This document shows, one piece after another, positions 32,679 through 41,577 of a DNA stretch of 49,907 nt. The DNA is taken from assembly GCA_041583135.1 (NCBI GenBank), contig JBFHGJ010000037.1:1-49907 (forward strand), given 5' to 3'. The notes beneath the pieces were generated by a model, which saw nothing but the letters and a program-made list of their open reading frames with translations, made no database searches and had not been told where the DNA came from. The number at the start of each line of letters is the position of its first letter. Within the stretch, counting starts at the first letter, position 1. A program made the translations under genes and the position numbers. Source of the DNA: JABSOG01 sp041583135. GTDB taxonomy: Bacteria > Pseudomonadota > Gammaproteobacteria > Enterobacterales > Alteromonadaceae.

Positions 32679-32696
32679 TGTAAGATATTTCTCACA
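32679..32696. promoter_or_regulatory. GacA/UvrY box upstream of csrB
   Basis: TGTAAGATATTTCTCACA matches the imperfect dyad TGTAAG-N6-CTTACA recognised by GacA/UvrY/LetA-type response regulators. Its centre is about 181 bp upstream of the inferred csrB start. Known sites upstream of csrB and rsmZ genes lie at a similar distance. The rest of 32520-32847 holds no ORF. Confidence 0.75.
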
Positions 32697-32847
32697 ACAA
32701 TAATTCAGTAAGTCGCAAAGCGTATTTTATGACGAGCAGGCTAGCTTAGGGTTAGTCCCAGAATAACGGTGCCAAGACAGTGAAAAGTCACATCAATTTG
32801 CGTAAAGCCAAAACAAAGGGTGTTCTTTTTATGTCAATATTATTAAA

Positions 32848-32866
32848 ATCAATGATAATCGTTCTC
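32848..32866. promoter_or_regulatory. Fur-box-like site before fbpA
   Basis: ATCAATGATAATCGTTCTC matches the 19-bp Fur consensus at 14 positions by my count, including a perfect central GATAATC. It lies 16 bp before the fbpA start codon, near a candidate -10 (TAAAAT 32844-32849), so repression by iron-loaded Fur is likely. Confidence 0.65.
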
Positions 32867-32881
32867 AATAAGGTTTAAAAC

Positions 32882-33898
32882 ATGAAAAATGCCTTGATGG
32901 CTGTGATGCTGCTGTTGGCTACTTTGGTTGTTCCGGTAAGGGCCGCCGATGAGGTGGTAAATATATATTCTTATCGCCAGCCGTTCTTAATCGAGCCTAT
33001 TCTTGATGCGTTTACCAAGCAAACGGGCATTAAAACCAAGGTTGTTTTTGCCAAAAAAGGCTTGCTTGAGAGGCTTAAGCGCGAAGGTAAATTCAGTCCA
33101 GCCGATATTGTGTTGACATCAAATTTCAGTTTGTTGCTACAACTGAGCGATGAAGGGCTAACTCAATCGTTGCAAAGTGAAGTAGTGGCACAAAACGTAC
33201 CAGAGGCATTTCGTGATCCCAGTCAGCAGTGGATTGCTCTGACTAAGCGTGTACGTAACATCTATACTTCAAAAGCGCGAATGGGTGACTTAAGTGAGAT
33301 CCGCTATGAGGATCTGGCCGATGAAAAGTACCGTGGTAAAATTTGCACGCGTAGTGGCAAGCACCCTTACAACTTGGCGTTGGTTGCCTCGATGATAGCC
33401 CATCATGGCGAAGCTGAAACCCGCCAATGGCTAAAAGGCGTTAAAGCCAATTTAGCGCGTAAGCCACAAGGCAACGACCGTGCTCAGGTGAAGGCAATCA
33501 AAGAAGGTTTGTGTGATGTTTCTCTAGGCAATAGTTATTACTACGGCAAAATGCTTGAAGATGAAAAGCAGCGTACCTGGGCGCAGGCTGTCAATATCAA
33601 TTTCCCCAACCAGAAAGATCGTGGCGCCCACATTAATGTCAGTGGCGTAGTATTGGCCAAACATGCGCCTCATAAAGCGGATGCGGTGAAGTTAATTGAA
33701 TATTTAACCTCAGCGCAGGCGCAACAATTGTACGCATCGGTCAATATGGAATATCCCGTCAAACAGGGCGTCAAATTGTCGTCTTTGGTCGCTTCGTGGG
33801 GGCATTTTAAAGAAGATGGTTTGGCCATTGCCGAATTGGCCAAGTGGCGTCAAAAAGCCTTGGCTTTGCTCGATGAAACCCGTTTTGACTTAAATTGA
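32882..33898 (+). CDS. fbpA: Ferric iron ABC transporter, periplasmic binding protein
   Basis: 338 residues. Signal peptide (MAVMLLLATLVVPVRAA) and a bilobal class II binding protein (VVNIYSYRQPFLIEPILDAF, FAKKGLLERLKREG, SGKHPYNLALVASMIAHHGE). The paired tyrosines in GNSYYYGKML fit the Fe(III)-binding tyrosines of FbpA. It captures ferric iron in the periplasm and passes it to the permease encoded next. A Fur-like site precedes the gene. The stop overlaps the permease start (TGATG), so the genes are translationally coupled. Confidence 0.93.
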   Translation: MKNALMAVMLLLATLVVPVRAADEVVNIYSYRQPFLIEPILDAFTKQTGIKTKVVFAKKGLLERLKREGKFSPADIVLTSNFSLLLQLSDEGLTQSLQSEVVAQNVPEAFRDPSQQWIALTKRVRNIYTSKARMGDLSEIRYEDLADEKYRGKICTRSGKHPYNLALVASMIAHHGEAETRQWLKGVKANLARKPQGNDRAQVKAIKEGLCDVSLGNSYYYGKMLEDEKQRTWAQAVNINFPNQKDRGAHINVSGVVLAKHAPHKADAVKLIEYLTSAQAQQLYASVNMEYPVKQGVKLSSLVASWGHFKEDGLAIAELAKWRQKALALLDETRFDLN

Positions 33899-35523
33899 TG
33901 AGCCGACTTTGGTCATCTTTGGCTTGGGCGTTCGCGCTTGCTTGTGTCTTGCCTTTAATGGCATTGGTGAGTGAGTCGGCGCAGCCCGGCTCAGGTGTTT
34001 TTTCTCAACTGCTAGAGTCCGTACTTTGGGATTATATTGCCAACTCGATTCAGTTGGTTTTTTGGGTTGCGCTGTTGTCTGTGGTTTTTGGTCTGCCGTC
34101 GGCGTGGCTCATGGCAATGTGTCAGTTTCCTGGGCGTCGTATTTTTCAGTGGGCACTGATGTTGCCGTTGGCAATGCCTGCTTATCTTATTGCTTATGTC
34201 TATACCGACTTGTTGGATTATGCCGGCCCGGTACAAAAGACCTTGAGACACTGGTTTGATTGGCAATCACCCAATGATTACGCCTTTTTTGAGGTGCGCT
34301 CTTTAGGTGGTGCTGCGGTAATGTTGGCGCTGGTGCTTTTTCCTTATCTTTATTTAATTGTGAGAACGGCTCTTAAAGAGCAGTCTTATGGGCTGATCAA
34401 CGCCAGTAGGCTGATGGGTTGTTCGCCTTGGCGCAGCTTTTTCAGAGTATCGCTACCGATGTTGCGCAGTGCCATTATGTTGGCTATTGCCCTGATCGCC
34501 ATGGAAACTTTGGCAGACTTTGCGACGGTTCATTATTTTGCTGTCAATACTCTAACAACAGCGGTTTATGATACTTGGTTAGGCTATAACAGCCTAACGG
34601 CAGCGGCCAAAATTTCAGTGGTGATGCTGCTTTTGGTGTTTGGATTTATCGGGCTGGAGAAATATAGTCGCCGACGGCAAAAGCTTTATGAACGCAACGC
34701 TCATCAGCACGGTACGCTTTACCACCTTAGCGGTGCTAAGGCTTTGGTGGCTACGCTATGGTGCAGCATGTTGTTGTTTTTTGCTTTTATTCTGCCGATG
34801 CTGGTTTTGCTCAGCTACGCCATCGAACATTTTGATACGGCTTGGAACGAGGCGTTTTTTGGTTATGCCACAACTAGCTTGCTTGTCGCCAGCGTGGTGG
34901 CCGCTATTTGTGTCGTTGTGAGTTTGGTGATCTTAGGGCATCAACGCTATCATCAGCTGTTTCAAGCTAAGTGGTGGCATCGTACGCCTAGCGCGATGGC
35001 TTCAACCGGTTATGCCCTGCCGGGTACCGTCTTGGCGATTGGGGTATTGATCCCGCTGGGGCAGCTTGATTTTGCGCTCAACGAGATCACCAGTCGCTGG
35101 TTTGAGTGGCAGCCGGGGCTGATTTTTAGCGGCACGGTTGTGGCGATTGTCTTTGCTTATGTGGTGCGCTTTAATGCGGTGGCCTTAGGGTCGATAGAAT
35201 CCAGCTACGCCAAAATCAGCCCATCGACGGATATGGCAAGTAAAACCATGGGCTTGGGCATGGTGGCGATGATGCGCAAGGTGCATTTGCCGCTATTGCG
35301 TAAAGGTTGTTTTAGCGCCGCGTTATTGGTGTTTATCGAGTCGATGAAAGAGCTGCCGGCGGCGTTGCTGTTACGGCCTTTTGACTTTGAGACTTTGGCA
35401 ACCTACGTCTATCAGTACGTTAGTGACGAACAATTAGAAAATGCTTCGATTGCGGCATTGACCATTGTGTTGGTGGGGCTGCTACCTCTTATTTTTATCA
35501 ATCGCTTGGCAGCTAAGGCTTAA
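33898..35523 (+). CDS. fbpB: Ferric iron ABC transporter, permease
   Basis: A 541-residue fused permease with about twelve membrane helices. Each half carries a permease EAA-type loop, the first around NASRLMGCSPWRSFFRVSLPML and the second around DMASKTMGLGMVAMMRKVHLPL. It forms the inner-membrane pore for Fe(III) in the FbpABC system. The start ATG at 33898 shares one base with the fbpA stop. The ATPase gene follows after six bases. Confidence 0.93.
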   Translation: MSRLWSSLAWAFALACVLPLMALVSESAQPGSGVFSQLLESVLWDYIANSIQLVFWVALLSVVFGLPSAWLMAMCQFPGRRIFQWALMLPLAMPAYLIAYVYTDLLDYAGPVQKTLRHWFDWQSPNDYAFFEVRSLGGAAVMLALVLFPYLYLIVRTALKEQSYGLINASRLMGCSPWRSFFRVSLPMLRSAIMLAIALIAMETLADFATVHYFAVNTLTTAVYDTWLGYNSLTAAAKISVVMLLLVFGFIGLEKYSRRRQKLYERNAHQHGTLYHLSGAKALVATLWCSMLLFFAFILPMLVLLSYAIEHFDTAWNEAFFGYATTSLLVASVVAAICVVVSLVILGHQRYHQLFQAKWWHRTPSAMASTGYALPGTVLAIGVLIPLGQLDFALNEITSRWFEWQPGLIFSGTVVAIVFAYVVRFNAVALGSIESSYAKISPSTDMASKTMGLGMVAMMRKVHLPLLRKGCFSAALLVFIESMKELPAALLLRPFDFETLATYVYQYVSDEQLENASIAALTIVLVGLLPLIFINRLAAKA

Positions 35524-35529
35524 GGCATT

Positions 35530-36564
35530 ATGTCTGAACTATTGAATATATCAAATCTGCATTGCGACTATCAGGGCAAAGCGGTTTTGCAGGGCTTGTC
35601 GTTGAGCGTCGCACATAATGAGATCCTATGCCTGCTTGGGCCGAGCGGTTGTGGTAAAACAACGGCACTGAAAGCCATTGCCGGGTTAATGCCGACTAGT
35701 CGCGGCGAAATAGCCATCAACGACAAGCAAGTCAACGCAAAGGGCGTTTACGTGCCGCCTGAAAAACGTCAACTGGGTATGATTTTTCAAGACTATGCAC
35801 TATTTGGGCACTTAAGTGTGGCCGATAACGTTGGTTTTGCTTTGAGTGGTATCACAAAGGCTGAGCGTCAAAGTAAGGTTGATGAGATGCTCACTTTGGT
35901 GAAGTTAAACCATTTGGCGCAGCGATTTCCTCACGAGCTTTCAGGCGGTCAACAGCAGCGAATTGCCATTGCCAGAGCGCTGGCTTATTCGCCTCAACTG
36001 TTGCTACTGGATGAACCATTTTCTAATATTGATACTCAAGTGCGTTTTGAGTTAATCGATGAAATACGTGATATTTTAAAAGCGCGTAACATGTCGGCTG
36101 TGTTTGTTACCCACAGTAAAGAAGAAGGTTTTGCTTTTGCCGATAAAATGGCAGTGATGGCGCATGGGCAAATCGCACAGCTTGATACGCCACAGCAACT
36201 GTTCAATCAACCAAATAGTCGGTTCGTTGCCGAGTTTCTGGGCAAGGGTGTTTATTTACCCGCAAGTGTGACCAGCGCAAACGCTGTTGCAACCCTGCTG
36301 GGAGAGGTTACCAGCACTGCCAAGTTGACTATGCCGGTCGGTAGTGAAGGGGATTTGTTTGTGCGGCCTCAGTTTTTGCAATTGACGGCGGCAGAGCATG
36401 GACTGGGCATTATCAAGCATAAAACGTTCAGTGCCAATGGCTTTCATTATCAGGTGGCTTTGGGCGAGTTGAACTTGGCTGTCATCACGACACATTGCTT
36501 TGATTTAGGGCAAAAGGTGGCACTAAAGGTGGCTCCACATCATTTACATCTTTTTTTACGCTGA
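35530..36564 (+). CDS. fbpC: Ferric iron ABC transporter, ATP-binding protein
   Basis: A 344-residue ABC ATPase: Walker A GPSGCGKTT, Q-loop FQDYALF, signature LSGGQQQR, Walker B LLLLDEPFSN and H-loop VTHSKEEG. The C-terminal 110 residues form the regulatory TOBE-like region found in FbpC and other CUT1-like ATPases. It powers ferric iron import through FbpB. Last gene of the operon; the DyP peroxidase gene begins 60 bp later. Confidence 0.95.
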   Translation: MSELLNISNLHCDYQGKAVLQGLSLSVAHNEILCLLGPSGCGKTTALKAIAGLMPTSRGEIAINDKQVNAKGVYVPPEKRQLGMIFQDYALFGHLSVADNVGFALSGITKAERQSKVDEMLTLVKLNHLAQRFPHELSGGQQQRIAIARALAYSPQLLLLDEPFSNIDTQVRFELIDEIRDILKARNMSAVFVTHSKEEGFAFADKMAVMAHGQIAQLDTPQQLFNQPNSRFVAEFLGKGVYLPASVTSANAVATLLGEVTSTAKLTMPVGSEGDLFVRPQFLQLTAAEHGLGIIKHKTFSANGFHYQVALGELNLAVITTHCFDLGQKVALKVAPHHLHLFLR

Positions 36565-36623
36565 ATTTTTCGTAACAATTTTGTATTATTGGCGCAATTG
36601 TTTATTTTCTGTAAGAGGATGCC

Positions 36624-37541
36624 ATGGCGCAAGAGCAGTTAGGCGTATGTGCTGAGGCCAATATTCATGGTCTTTACCTGCTTTTTAATGCCAATGATGG
36701 CCGTGAAGATTTTATTCGCGGTGTGTTGGCACAGCTTCCGGGGTTGTTTGACGAGTTTAGCGAGCGCTTTTCCGAGGCAATGCTCAGCGGCATGGTTGCC
36801 ATTGGTGTCAATTACTGGGATGTTCTGTATCCCGATAAGCGTCCGGCATTGTTAAGGCCGTTTCCTGCGATGGCATACGACGGCTACGATATGCCCGGCG
36901 AAGCTTTTGACCTGTTGGTGCAAATTCGTTCAGATAGGCTCGACGTCAATCATTTGATGGGCGTACAGATCTGCGCCATGCTGTCAAACTCTGTTGACTT
37001 GGTAGAGCAACTTAAGGGCTTTCGTTATCTTGATGGTCGCGACTTGACCGGTTTTGTCGATGGTAGTAGCAATCCAAAGGGGATGCGTAAGCGTCAGGTT
37101 GCGCTGGTTGGTGAGGAAGATCCCGAGTTTGCCGGTGGCAGCTATATTCACACGCAGCGCTATCGTCATCATGTAAGGCGTTGGGAAGCTTTGGATGTGT
37201 TAGAGCAGGAAAAGGTGATTGGTCGTACCAAGATCAAAAATCAGGCGTTTGCCGAAAGCAAAAAGCCGCTGACCTGTCATACCAAAAGAACCGATTTAAA
37301 AGATGCCGCAGGACAGCCGATGGAAATTCTAAGGCAAAGTATGCCTTATGGCGATATGCGGTTACAGGGGCTGTTTTTTATGTCGTGTTGTAAGACGCCG
37401 CTACATTTTGAAGCCATTTTGGAAAGTATGCTCAAAGGCGACGGTCATGGCAATACCGACGCCTTGCTCAACTACACTCAAGCAGAAACAGGGGCTGCTT
37501 TTTTTGCCCCATCACGTACATTCTTAATCAAAAACAAGTAG
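36624..37541 (+). CDS. Dye-decolorising (DyP-type) heme peroxidase, YfeX-like
   Basis: A 305-residue DyP peroxidase. The GFVDGSSNPKG stretch carries the GxxDG signature with the distal Asp; the conserved arginine is in EILRQSMPYGD. The probable proximal heme His lies in the RYRHHVRRW region. There is no signal peptide, so the enzyme is cytoplasmic, as YfeX. It oxidises porphyrinogen-type or dye substrates with hydrogen peroxide; release of iron from heme has been claimed for this group and is disputed. AGAGGA precedes the ATG. Its place right after the fbp operon fits a role in iron or heme handling (inference). Confidence 0.92.
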   Translation: MAQEQLGVCAEANIHGLYLLFNANDGREDFIRGVLAQLPGLFDEFSERFSEAMLSGMVAIGVNYWDVLYPDKRPALLRPFPAMAYDGYDMPGEAFDLLVQIRSDRLDVNHLMGVQICAMLSNSVDLVEQLKGFRYLDGRDLTGFVDGSSNPKGMRKRQVALVGEEDPEFAGGSYIHTQRYRHHVRRWEALDVLEQEKVIGRTKIKNQAFAESKKPLTCHTKRTDLKDAAGQPMEILRQSMPYGDMRLQGLFFMSCCKTPLHFEAILESMLKGDGHGNTDALLNYTQAETGAAFFAPSRTFLIKNK

Positions 37542-37627
37542 CCGCGAGGCTTAGCGCATGTCCGGAAGTTATCATCCTAGATAATTTCCGTAGATCGTTC
37601 AAATTTAAGCAAGTCAATTTTCTCTCA

Positions 37628-37649
37628 CATTTTCAACCTGTTGAAAATG
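37628..37649. repeat. Perfect 10-bp palindrome between convergent genes
   Basis: CATTTTCAAC-CT-GTTGAAAATG is a perfect inverted repeat in the 143-bp gap between the DyP gene and argR. It lacks a T run, so it is a weak terminator at best; it could be a bidirectional 3' hairpin. Confidence 0.5.
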
Positions 37650-37684
37650 GCAGGCCAACAACATCCATTGAACGAAGGCGCTGT

Positions 37685-38152
37685 TTAGACGTTTTCGAAC
37701 AGCTCTTTGATCTTTTGTAGGGTAAATTCGATTTCTTCAACATTGGATGGGGCAATAAAAATGGTGTCGTCACCGGCGATAGTACCGAGCACCCCTTCCG
37801 CCTTACCGACCGAATCCAGCAAACGTGCGATCAGCTGAGCGGCGCCCGGGCTGGTGCGGATGATCACCATGACATTATTGTGCATCACTTCTAAGACCAG
37901 CTGCTTTAACGGGCTTTTGGCGGTCGGCATACCAAATTCGGCAGGCAAGCAGTAAACCATTTCTTGTTTGGCGTTACGGGTGCGTACTGCGCCAAACTTG
38001 CTGAGCATACGTGAGACTTTAGATTGACTGATATTGTCAAACCCTTGAGATTTAAGGGCATCGACTATTTCAGATTGAGAACCGAAGCGTTCTTCGGTAA
38101 GAAGTTGTTTAAAGGCTTTGACCAGTTGTTGTTGCTTGCTTAAGTTGACCAT
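37685..38152 (-). CDS. argR: Arginine repressor ArgR
   Basis: A 155-residue regulator. The N-terminal winged helix-turn-helix (FGSQSEIVDALKSQGFDNISQSKVSRML) is followed by the hexamerising arginine-binding domain, with the conserved SPGAAQLIARLLD and GTIAGDDTIFIA motifs. With arginine it represses arginine biosynthesis genes. It is divergent from mdh, as in Shewanella, Vibrio and E. coli. No clear ARG box was found in the 196-bp gap to mdh. Confidence 0.96.
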   Translation of the reverse strand: MVNLSKQQQLVKAFKQLLTEERFGSQSEIVDALKSQGFDNISQSKVSRMLSKFGAVRTRNAKQEMVYCLPAEFGMPTAKSPLKQLVLEVMHNNVMVIIRTSPGAAQLIARLLDSVGKAEGVLGTIAGDDTIFIAPSNVEEIEFTLQKIKELFENV

Positions 38153-38275
38153 GTTTTTTCTTGCAGCTGTAGGAGAGTGTTATCAAGGATTTTACAAAAT
38201 TTAAGGATAGTTGACAGCAATTGTTATCAAATGTTTTCAAATGCTATCTTTTTTTGGTTGCAATCGCTTCATCAA

Positions 38276-38304
38276 TTGAGTTTTCCCTCGTGATAGAGTA
38301 TGGT
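38276..38304 (+). promoter_or_regulatory. Candidate mdh promoter
   Basis: TTGAGT (38276-38281), a 17-bp spacer and TATGGT (38299-38304) make a plausible sigma-70 promoter 45 bp before the mdh start. The -10 is only a partial match. Confidence 0.45.
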
Positions 38305-38348
38305 TGGCGCGTTTTTAATCGCAATGAATCTAATATTGGAGAACTCGC

Positions 38349-39284
38349 ATGAAAGTTACCGTCATTGGCGCAGCAGGTGGCATCGGTCAGGCCCTTTCCC
38401 TTTTGCTCAAAAACGGCTTGCCGGCCGGCAGTGAATTGGCATTGTTCGACTTGGCGCCGGTAACCCCGGGCGTTGCTGTTGATTTGAGCCACATTCCTAC
38501 TGATGTCAAAATCGAAGGTTTCGGTAAAGACGATTTGGCCACCGCACTTAAAGATGCCGATGTTGTGATGATCCCTGCCGGTATGCCGCGTAAGCCAGGT
38601 ATGGACCGTGCCGATTTGTTCAATGCCAATGCCGGTATCGTTAAAGGCTTGGCTGAGTCTATCGTCGAGCATTGCCCTAAAGCGATGGTTGGTGTGATCA
38701 CAAACCCTGTAAACACCACTGTGCCTATCGTTGCTGAAGTATTCAAAAAAGCCGGTATGTATGATCCTAAGCGTTTGTTCGGTGTGACGACTTTGGATGT
38801 TATCCGTTCTGAAACCTTTGTTGCGCAAGCGAAAGGTTTGAATCCTGCTGATATTCACGTTCCAGTGATCGGCGGTCACAGCGGCACCACCATTTTGCCA
38901 TTGTTGAGCCAAGTAGAAGGTGCTGAGTTTACTGAAGAAGAAGTGGCCAGCTTGACTCACCGCATCCAAAACGCGGGTACTGAAGTGGTTGAAGCCAAAG
39001 CCGGCGGCGGCAGCGCTACCTTGTCTATGGGTCAAGCGGCAGCTCGCTTCTGCTTGTCTTTGGTCAACGCGATGAATGGCGACCAAGGTGTGGTTGAGTA
39101 CGCTTACGTTGAAGGTGACGGCGAGCACAACACTTTCTTCGCTCAAGCAATGCGCTTAGGTCCAAACGGCGTTGAACAATTGTTGCCAATCGGCGACTTG
39201 TCTGACTACGAAGCCAAAGCACTTGAAGACATGAAAGCGACGTTGCAAGGCGACGTACAAAAAGGCGTTGAATTCGTCGGTTAA
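38349..39284 (+). CDS. mdh: Malate dehydrogenase
   Basis: A 311-residue NAD-dependent malate dehydrogenase, colinear with E. coli Mdh. The Rossmann start (MKVTVIGAAGGIGQALSLLL), the substrate loop (MPRKPGMDRADLF) and the catalytic His in VIGGHSGTTILP are intact. It interconverts malate and oxaloacetate in the TCA cycle. GGAG lies six bases upstream of the ATG. Terminator at 39307-39332. Confidence 0.98.
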   Translation: MKVTVIGAAGGIGQALSLLLKNGLPAGSELALFDLAPVTPGVAVDLSHIPTDVKIEGFGKDDLATALKDADVVMIPAGMPRKPGMDRADLFNANAGIVKGLAESIVEHCPKAMVGVITNPVNTTVPIVAEVFKKAGMYDPKRLFGVTTLDVIRSETFVAQAKGLNPADIHVPVIGGHSGTTILPLLSQVEGAEFTEEEVASLTHRIQNAGTEVVEAKAGGGSATLSMGQAAARFCLSLVNAMNGDQGVVEYAYVEGDGEHNTFFAQAMRLGPNGVEQLLPIGDLSDYEAKALEDMKATLQGDVQKGVEFVG

Positions 39285-39306
39285 TATCGCTTCGCGCTAT
39301 TAATAT

Positions 39307-39332
39307 AAAGCCCGCAAACGACGCGGGCTTTT
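39307..39332 (+). terminator. Rho-independent terminator of mdh
   Basis: AAAGCCCGC and GCGGGCTTTT pair around a 7-base loop, with a T-rich end. Confidence 0.92.
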
Positions 39333-39334
39333 AT

Positions 39335-39397
39335 GTATATGGATATACGGTATGCCTACGTTGTCGGGAACATTCGTAGGCGATGTATATGGATATA
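39335..39397. repeat. Modular hairpin repeat, copy B
   Basis: The spacer palindrome GTATATGGATATAC (39335-39348), a hairpin with arms CCTACG (39355-39360) and CGTAGG (39375-39380), then a second spacer GTATATGGATATA (39385-39397). The same hairpin is in copy C (43653-43678) between spacers with a quite different palindrome. Confidence 0.75.
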
Positions 39398-39402
39398 AGA
39401 TA

Positions 39403-39849
39403 CTAATTATCGGCTTTTCCTGCCGCCCAACCAATAAACTGCAATTGATTTTCCTTTGCCATATCATCTATCAATTGGCTGTACTTTAATAGTTTGTCAC
39501 GTTCGTTTAGCGTTTGTTTGAAAATAATTTCAAGTACGTGGTGCTCGATGTCGCCTTCTTTTTTCAGCAGCCATACCTTGCCAACCATCAATCCTTTGGC
39601 CACCAACTCATTGCGCAGCTTTTCAAGCTGAGCAGGGTTTGGGGAGGACAAGATGAAGGCGATATTACGCAGCTTATTGGGGTCCATGTCGGTCGATAGG
39701 TAGTGCTTGAGCGCTTGCTCATTCATTTTTATCAGTTGTGCTTGGCGAGTCGGTTGCTCATTGTGATCAGTGGTGTGAGTTGTTTGGCTATAACAGCAGC
39801 TTGAGGATAATACTAACACGACACATAGTGCGACAGAGGAAAGGTTCAT
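39403..39849 (-). CDS. Exported protein, possibly RraB-like
   Basis: 148 residues with an N-terminal signal (SSVALCVVLVLSSSCCYS). The mature part has the layout of the RraB (ribonuclease E inhibitor B) fold: a strand and helix around IAFILSSPNPAQLEKLRNEL, a strand near GKVWLLKK, a second helical segment near DKLLKYSQLIDDMAKE and a final FIGWAA that recalls the YDGWG end of RraB. RraB itself is cytoplasmic, so an exported copy would serve another purpose. The match is by eye and weak. No good ribosome binding site is visible. It lies on the opposite strand from mdh, just past copy B of the repeat. Confidence 0.6.
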   Translation of the reverse strand: MNLSSVALCVVLVLSSSCCYSQTTHTTDHNEQPTRQAQLIKMNEQALKHYLSTDMDPNKLRNIAFILSSPNPAQLEKLRNELVAKGLMVGKVWLLKKEGDIEHHVLEIIFKQTLNERDKLLKYSQLIDDMAKENQLQFIGWAAGKADN

Positions 39850-39920
39850 TTTAGGTGAGTCTTGGCAAAGTCAAAAGATGTGGTGGAATATAAGGGGATC
39901 AGGCTTACTTTTACAAGCAA

Positions 39921-39944
39921 AATCCTGCTAGACGCAGCAGGATT
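39921..39944 (-). terminator. Probable terminator of ispB
   Basis: On the minus strand AATCCTGCT and AGCAGGATT pair around a 6-base loop and continue TTTGCTTGT. It lies 87 bases downstream of the ispB stop. Confidence 0.7.
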
Positions 39945-40030
39945 GACCAGGTTTGATTATCGGGCATGAGTGGTATATTAATACCGGGTCAAAAAATAGC
40001 CTGTCCTGAGCTTATTTATTCCGAGTTAGG

Positions 40031-41005
40031 TTATTTATTACGCTCGACTGCAATACGGGCAAGAGATTCTAAGGCTTGCTTATGCTCTGACTCGGGTAAG
40101 AACGCGATGGCATCGATGGCTTTTTGCGCTTCTTCTTGTGCCTTTTGGGTGGCGTATTCCAAAGCTTTGGTGTCTTTAAGCGCTTGCATTACGGCTGCTA
40201 GGTTATCCATACCCGTGCGGTTTTTAATGGCGTCCCTGATCAATGTTTTTTGCTCGTCACTGCCGGTATTGATCACATGGATCAAAGGCAGGGTTGGCTT
40301 GCCTTCACTGAGATCATCGCCGATGTTCTTACCTAGATCCTCACTGGCGCCTGCGCCATAGTCTAAAACATCGTCAATCAATTGAAATGCCGTGCCCAAG
40401 TGCATACCGTAAAGACGCATCGATTCGATGATTTGCTCGTCTTTATCGGCAACGACGGCAGCCAGTTGGGTGGCTGCTTCAAATAAGCGTGCGGTCTTAC
40501 AGTAAATGACCTGCATATAGCTGTCTTCGGTGGTATCGGGGTTGTTGCAGTTCATCAACTGCATGACCTCACCTTCGGCTATCACATTGGTGGCATCGGC
40601 CAAAATGCGCATCACGGTCATTTTGTCGATATCAACCATCATTTGAAATGAGCGAGTGTAAAGAAAGTCGCCGACCAAAACACTGGCTTGATTGCCAAAG
40701 ACTTCATTGGCGGTATCTTTACCACGACGCAGAGTCGATTCATCAACCACATCATCATGCAACAGGGTGGCGGTATGAATAAACTCAATGATCGCAGCTA
40801 AAATGATGTGCTTGTCGCCTTGATAGTTTAAGGCGCGGGCAGCCAGTACGGTCAACAAAGGTCGGATGCGTTTGCCACCACCATTAACGATATAAAAGCC
40901 CAGTTGATTGACTAAGGCTACATCAGAGCGTAAACGCTCATATATCAATTGGTTAACGGCAGACATATCAGTCTGAGAAAGACTATTAATCCTGTTTAGA
41001 TCCAT
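40031..41005 (-). CDS. ispB: Octaprenyl diphosphate synthase
   Basis: A 324-residue trans-prenyltransferase. Both Asp-rich motifs are intact (LLHDDVVDES and QLIDDVLDYGA), as is GGGKRIRPLL. The protein matches E. coli IspB closely. It extends farnesyl diphosphate to the polyprenyl tail of ubiquinone and menaquinone. It is divergent from rplU-rpmA, the usual gammaproteobacterial order. Confidence 0.96.
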   Translation of the reverse strand: MDLNRINSLSQTDMSAVNQLIYERLRSDVALVNQLGFYIVNGGGKRIRPLLTVLAARALNYQGDKHIILAAIIEFIHTATLLHDDVVDESTLRRGKDTANEVFGNQASVLVGDFLYTRSFQMMVDIDKMTVMRILADATNVIAEGEVMQLMNCNNPDTTEDSYMQVIYCKTARLFEAATQLAAVVADKDEQIIESMRLYGMHLGTAFQLIDDVLDYGAGASEDLGKNIGDDLSEGKPTLPLIHVINTGSDEQKTLIRDAIKNRTGMDNLAAVMQALKDTKALEYATQKAQEEAQKAIDAIAFLPESEHKQALESLARIAVERNK

Positions 41006-41163
41006 TGTTGAATGCTTATACTGGCGAACTTGAGCTGAAAATAATTGAGCGCGATTCTACACCAATCTACCCACTGACACATACTGCTTTGTGATCTAAA
41101 AATTCAAATTTCATAAAAAAAACGCCAGATCCTTAATTTCGGCGATCTTTTTACCAATTCGAC

Positions 41164-41192
41164 TTGTCAGCTGATTATTATTCGCGTAAAAT
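41164..41192 (+). promoter_or_regulatory. Promoter of rplU-rpmA
   Basis: TTGTCA (41164-41169), a 17-bp spacer and TAAAAT (41187-41192) make a strong sigma-70 promoter 59 bp before the rplU start. The discriminator is GC-rich (CCGCGCCC), as is usual for stringently controlled ribosomal operons. Confidence 0.8.
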
Positions 41193-41250
41193 CCGCGCCC
41201 TGTTATCAAATTTATATGCGCGTGATGCGCAAATCAGAGCGGAGTAAAAT

Positions 41251-41562
41251 ATGTACGCGGTTTTCCAAAGTGGTGGTAAACAACACCGTGTGACTGAAGG
41301 TCAAACCGTTCGTCTGGAAAAGCTGAATATTGAAACCGGCGCAGTTGTTGAGTTCGACAAAGTTCTCATGGTAGCTGGCGGTGACGATGTTAAAATCGGC
41401 GCTCCATATGTAGACGGCGGCAAAATAACGGCTGAAGTTGTGTCTCATGGTCGTGGTGACAAGGTTAAGATCGTCAAGTTCAGACGTCGTAAGCATTTTC
41501 GTAAGCAGCAGGGCCACCGTCAGTGGTTTACTGAGATTAAAATCACAGGCATTAACGCCTAA
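41251..41562 (+). CDS. rplU: 50S ribosomal protein L21
   Basis: 103 residues, matching L21 over its full length (MYAVFQSGGKQHRVTEGQ to HRQWFTEIKITGI). It is a late-assembling protein of the large subunit. GGAG lies six bases before the ATG. Co-transcribed with rpmA, 15 bp downstream. Confidence 0.98.
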   Translation: MYAVFQSGGKQHRVTEGQTVRLEKLNIETGAVVEFDKVLMVAGGDDVKIGAPYVDGGKITAEVVSHGRGDKVKIVKFRRRKHFRKQQGHRQWFTEIKITGINA

Positions 41563-41577
41563 TACGGGAGCACTAAG

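Noticed and set aside
32521..32878. ORF in the csrB-fbpA gap
   Set aside because: All frames are interrupted; the stretch holds the csrB promoter, the GacA-type box and the fbpA control region.
38244..39146. 300-codon minus-strand frame across mdh
   Set aside because: Antisense to mdh, no ribosome binding site, composition rich in residues that mirror mdh codons; a shadow frame.
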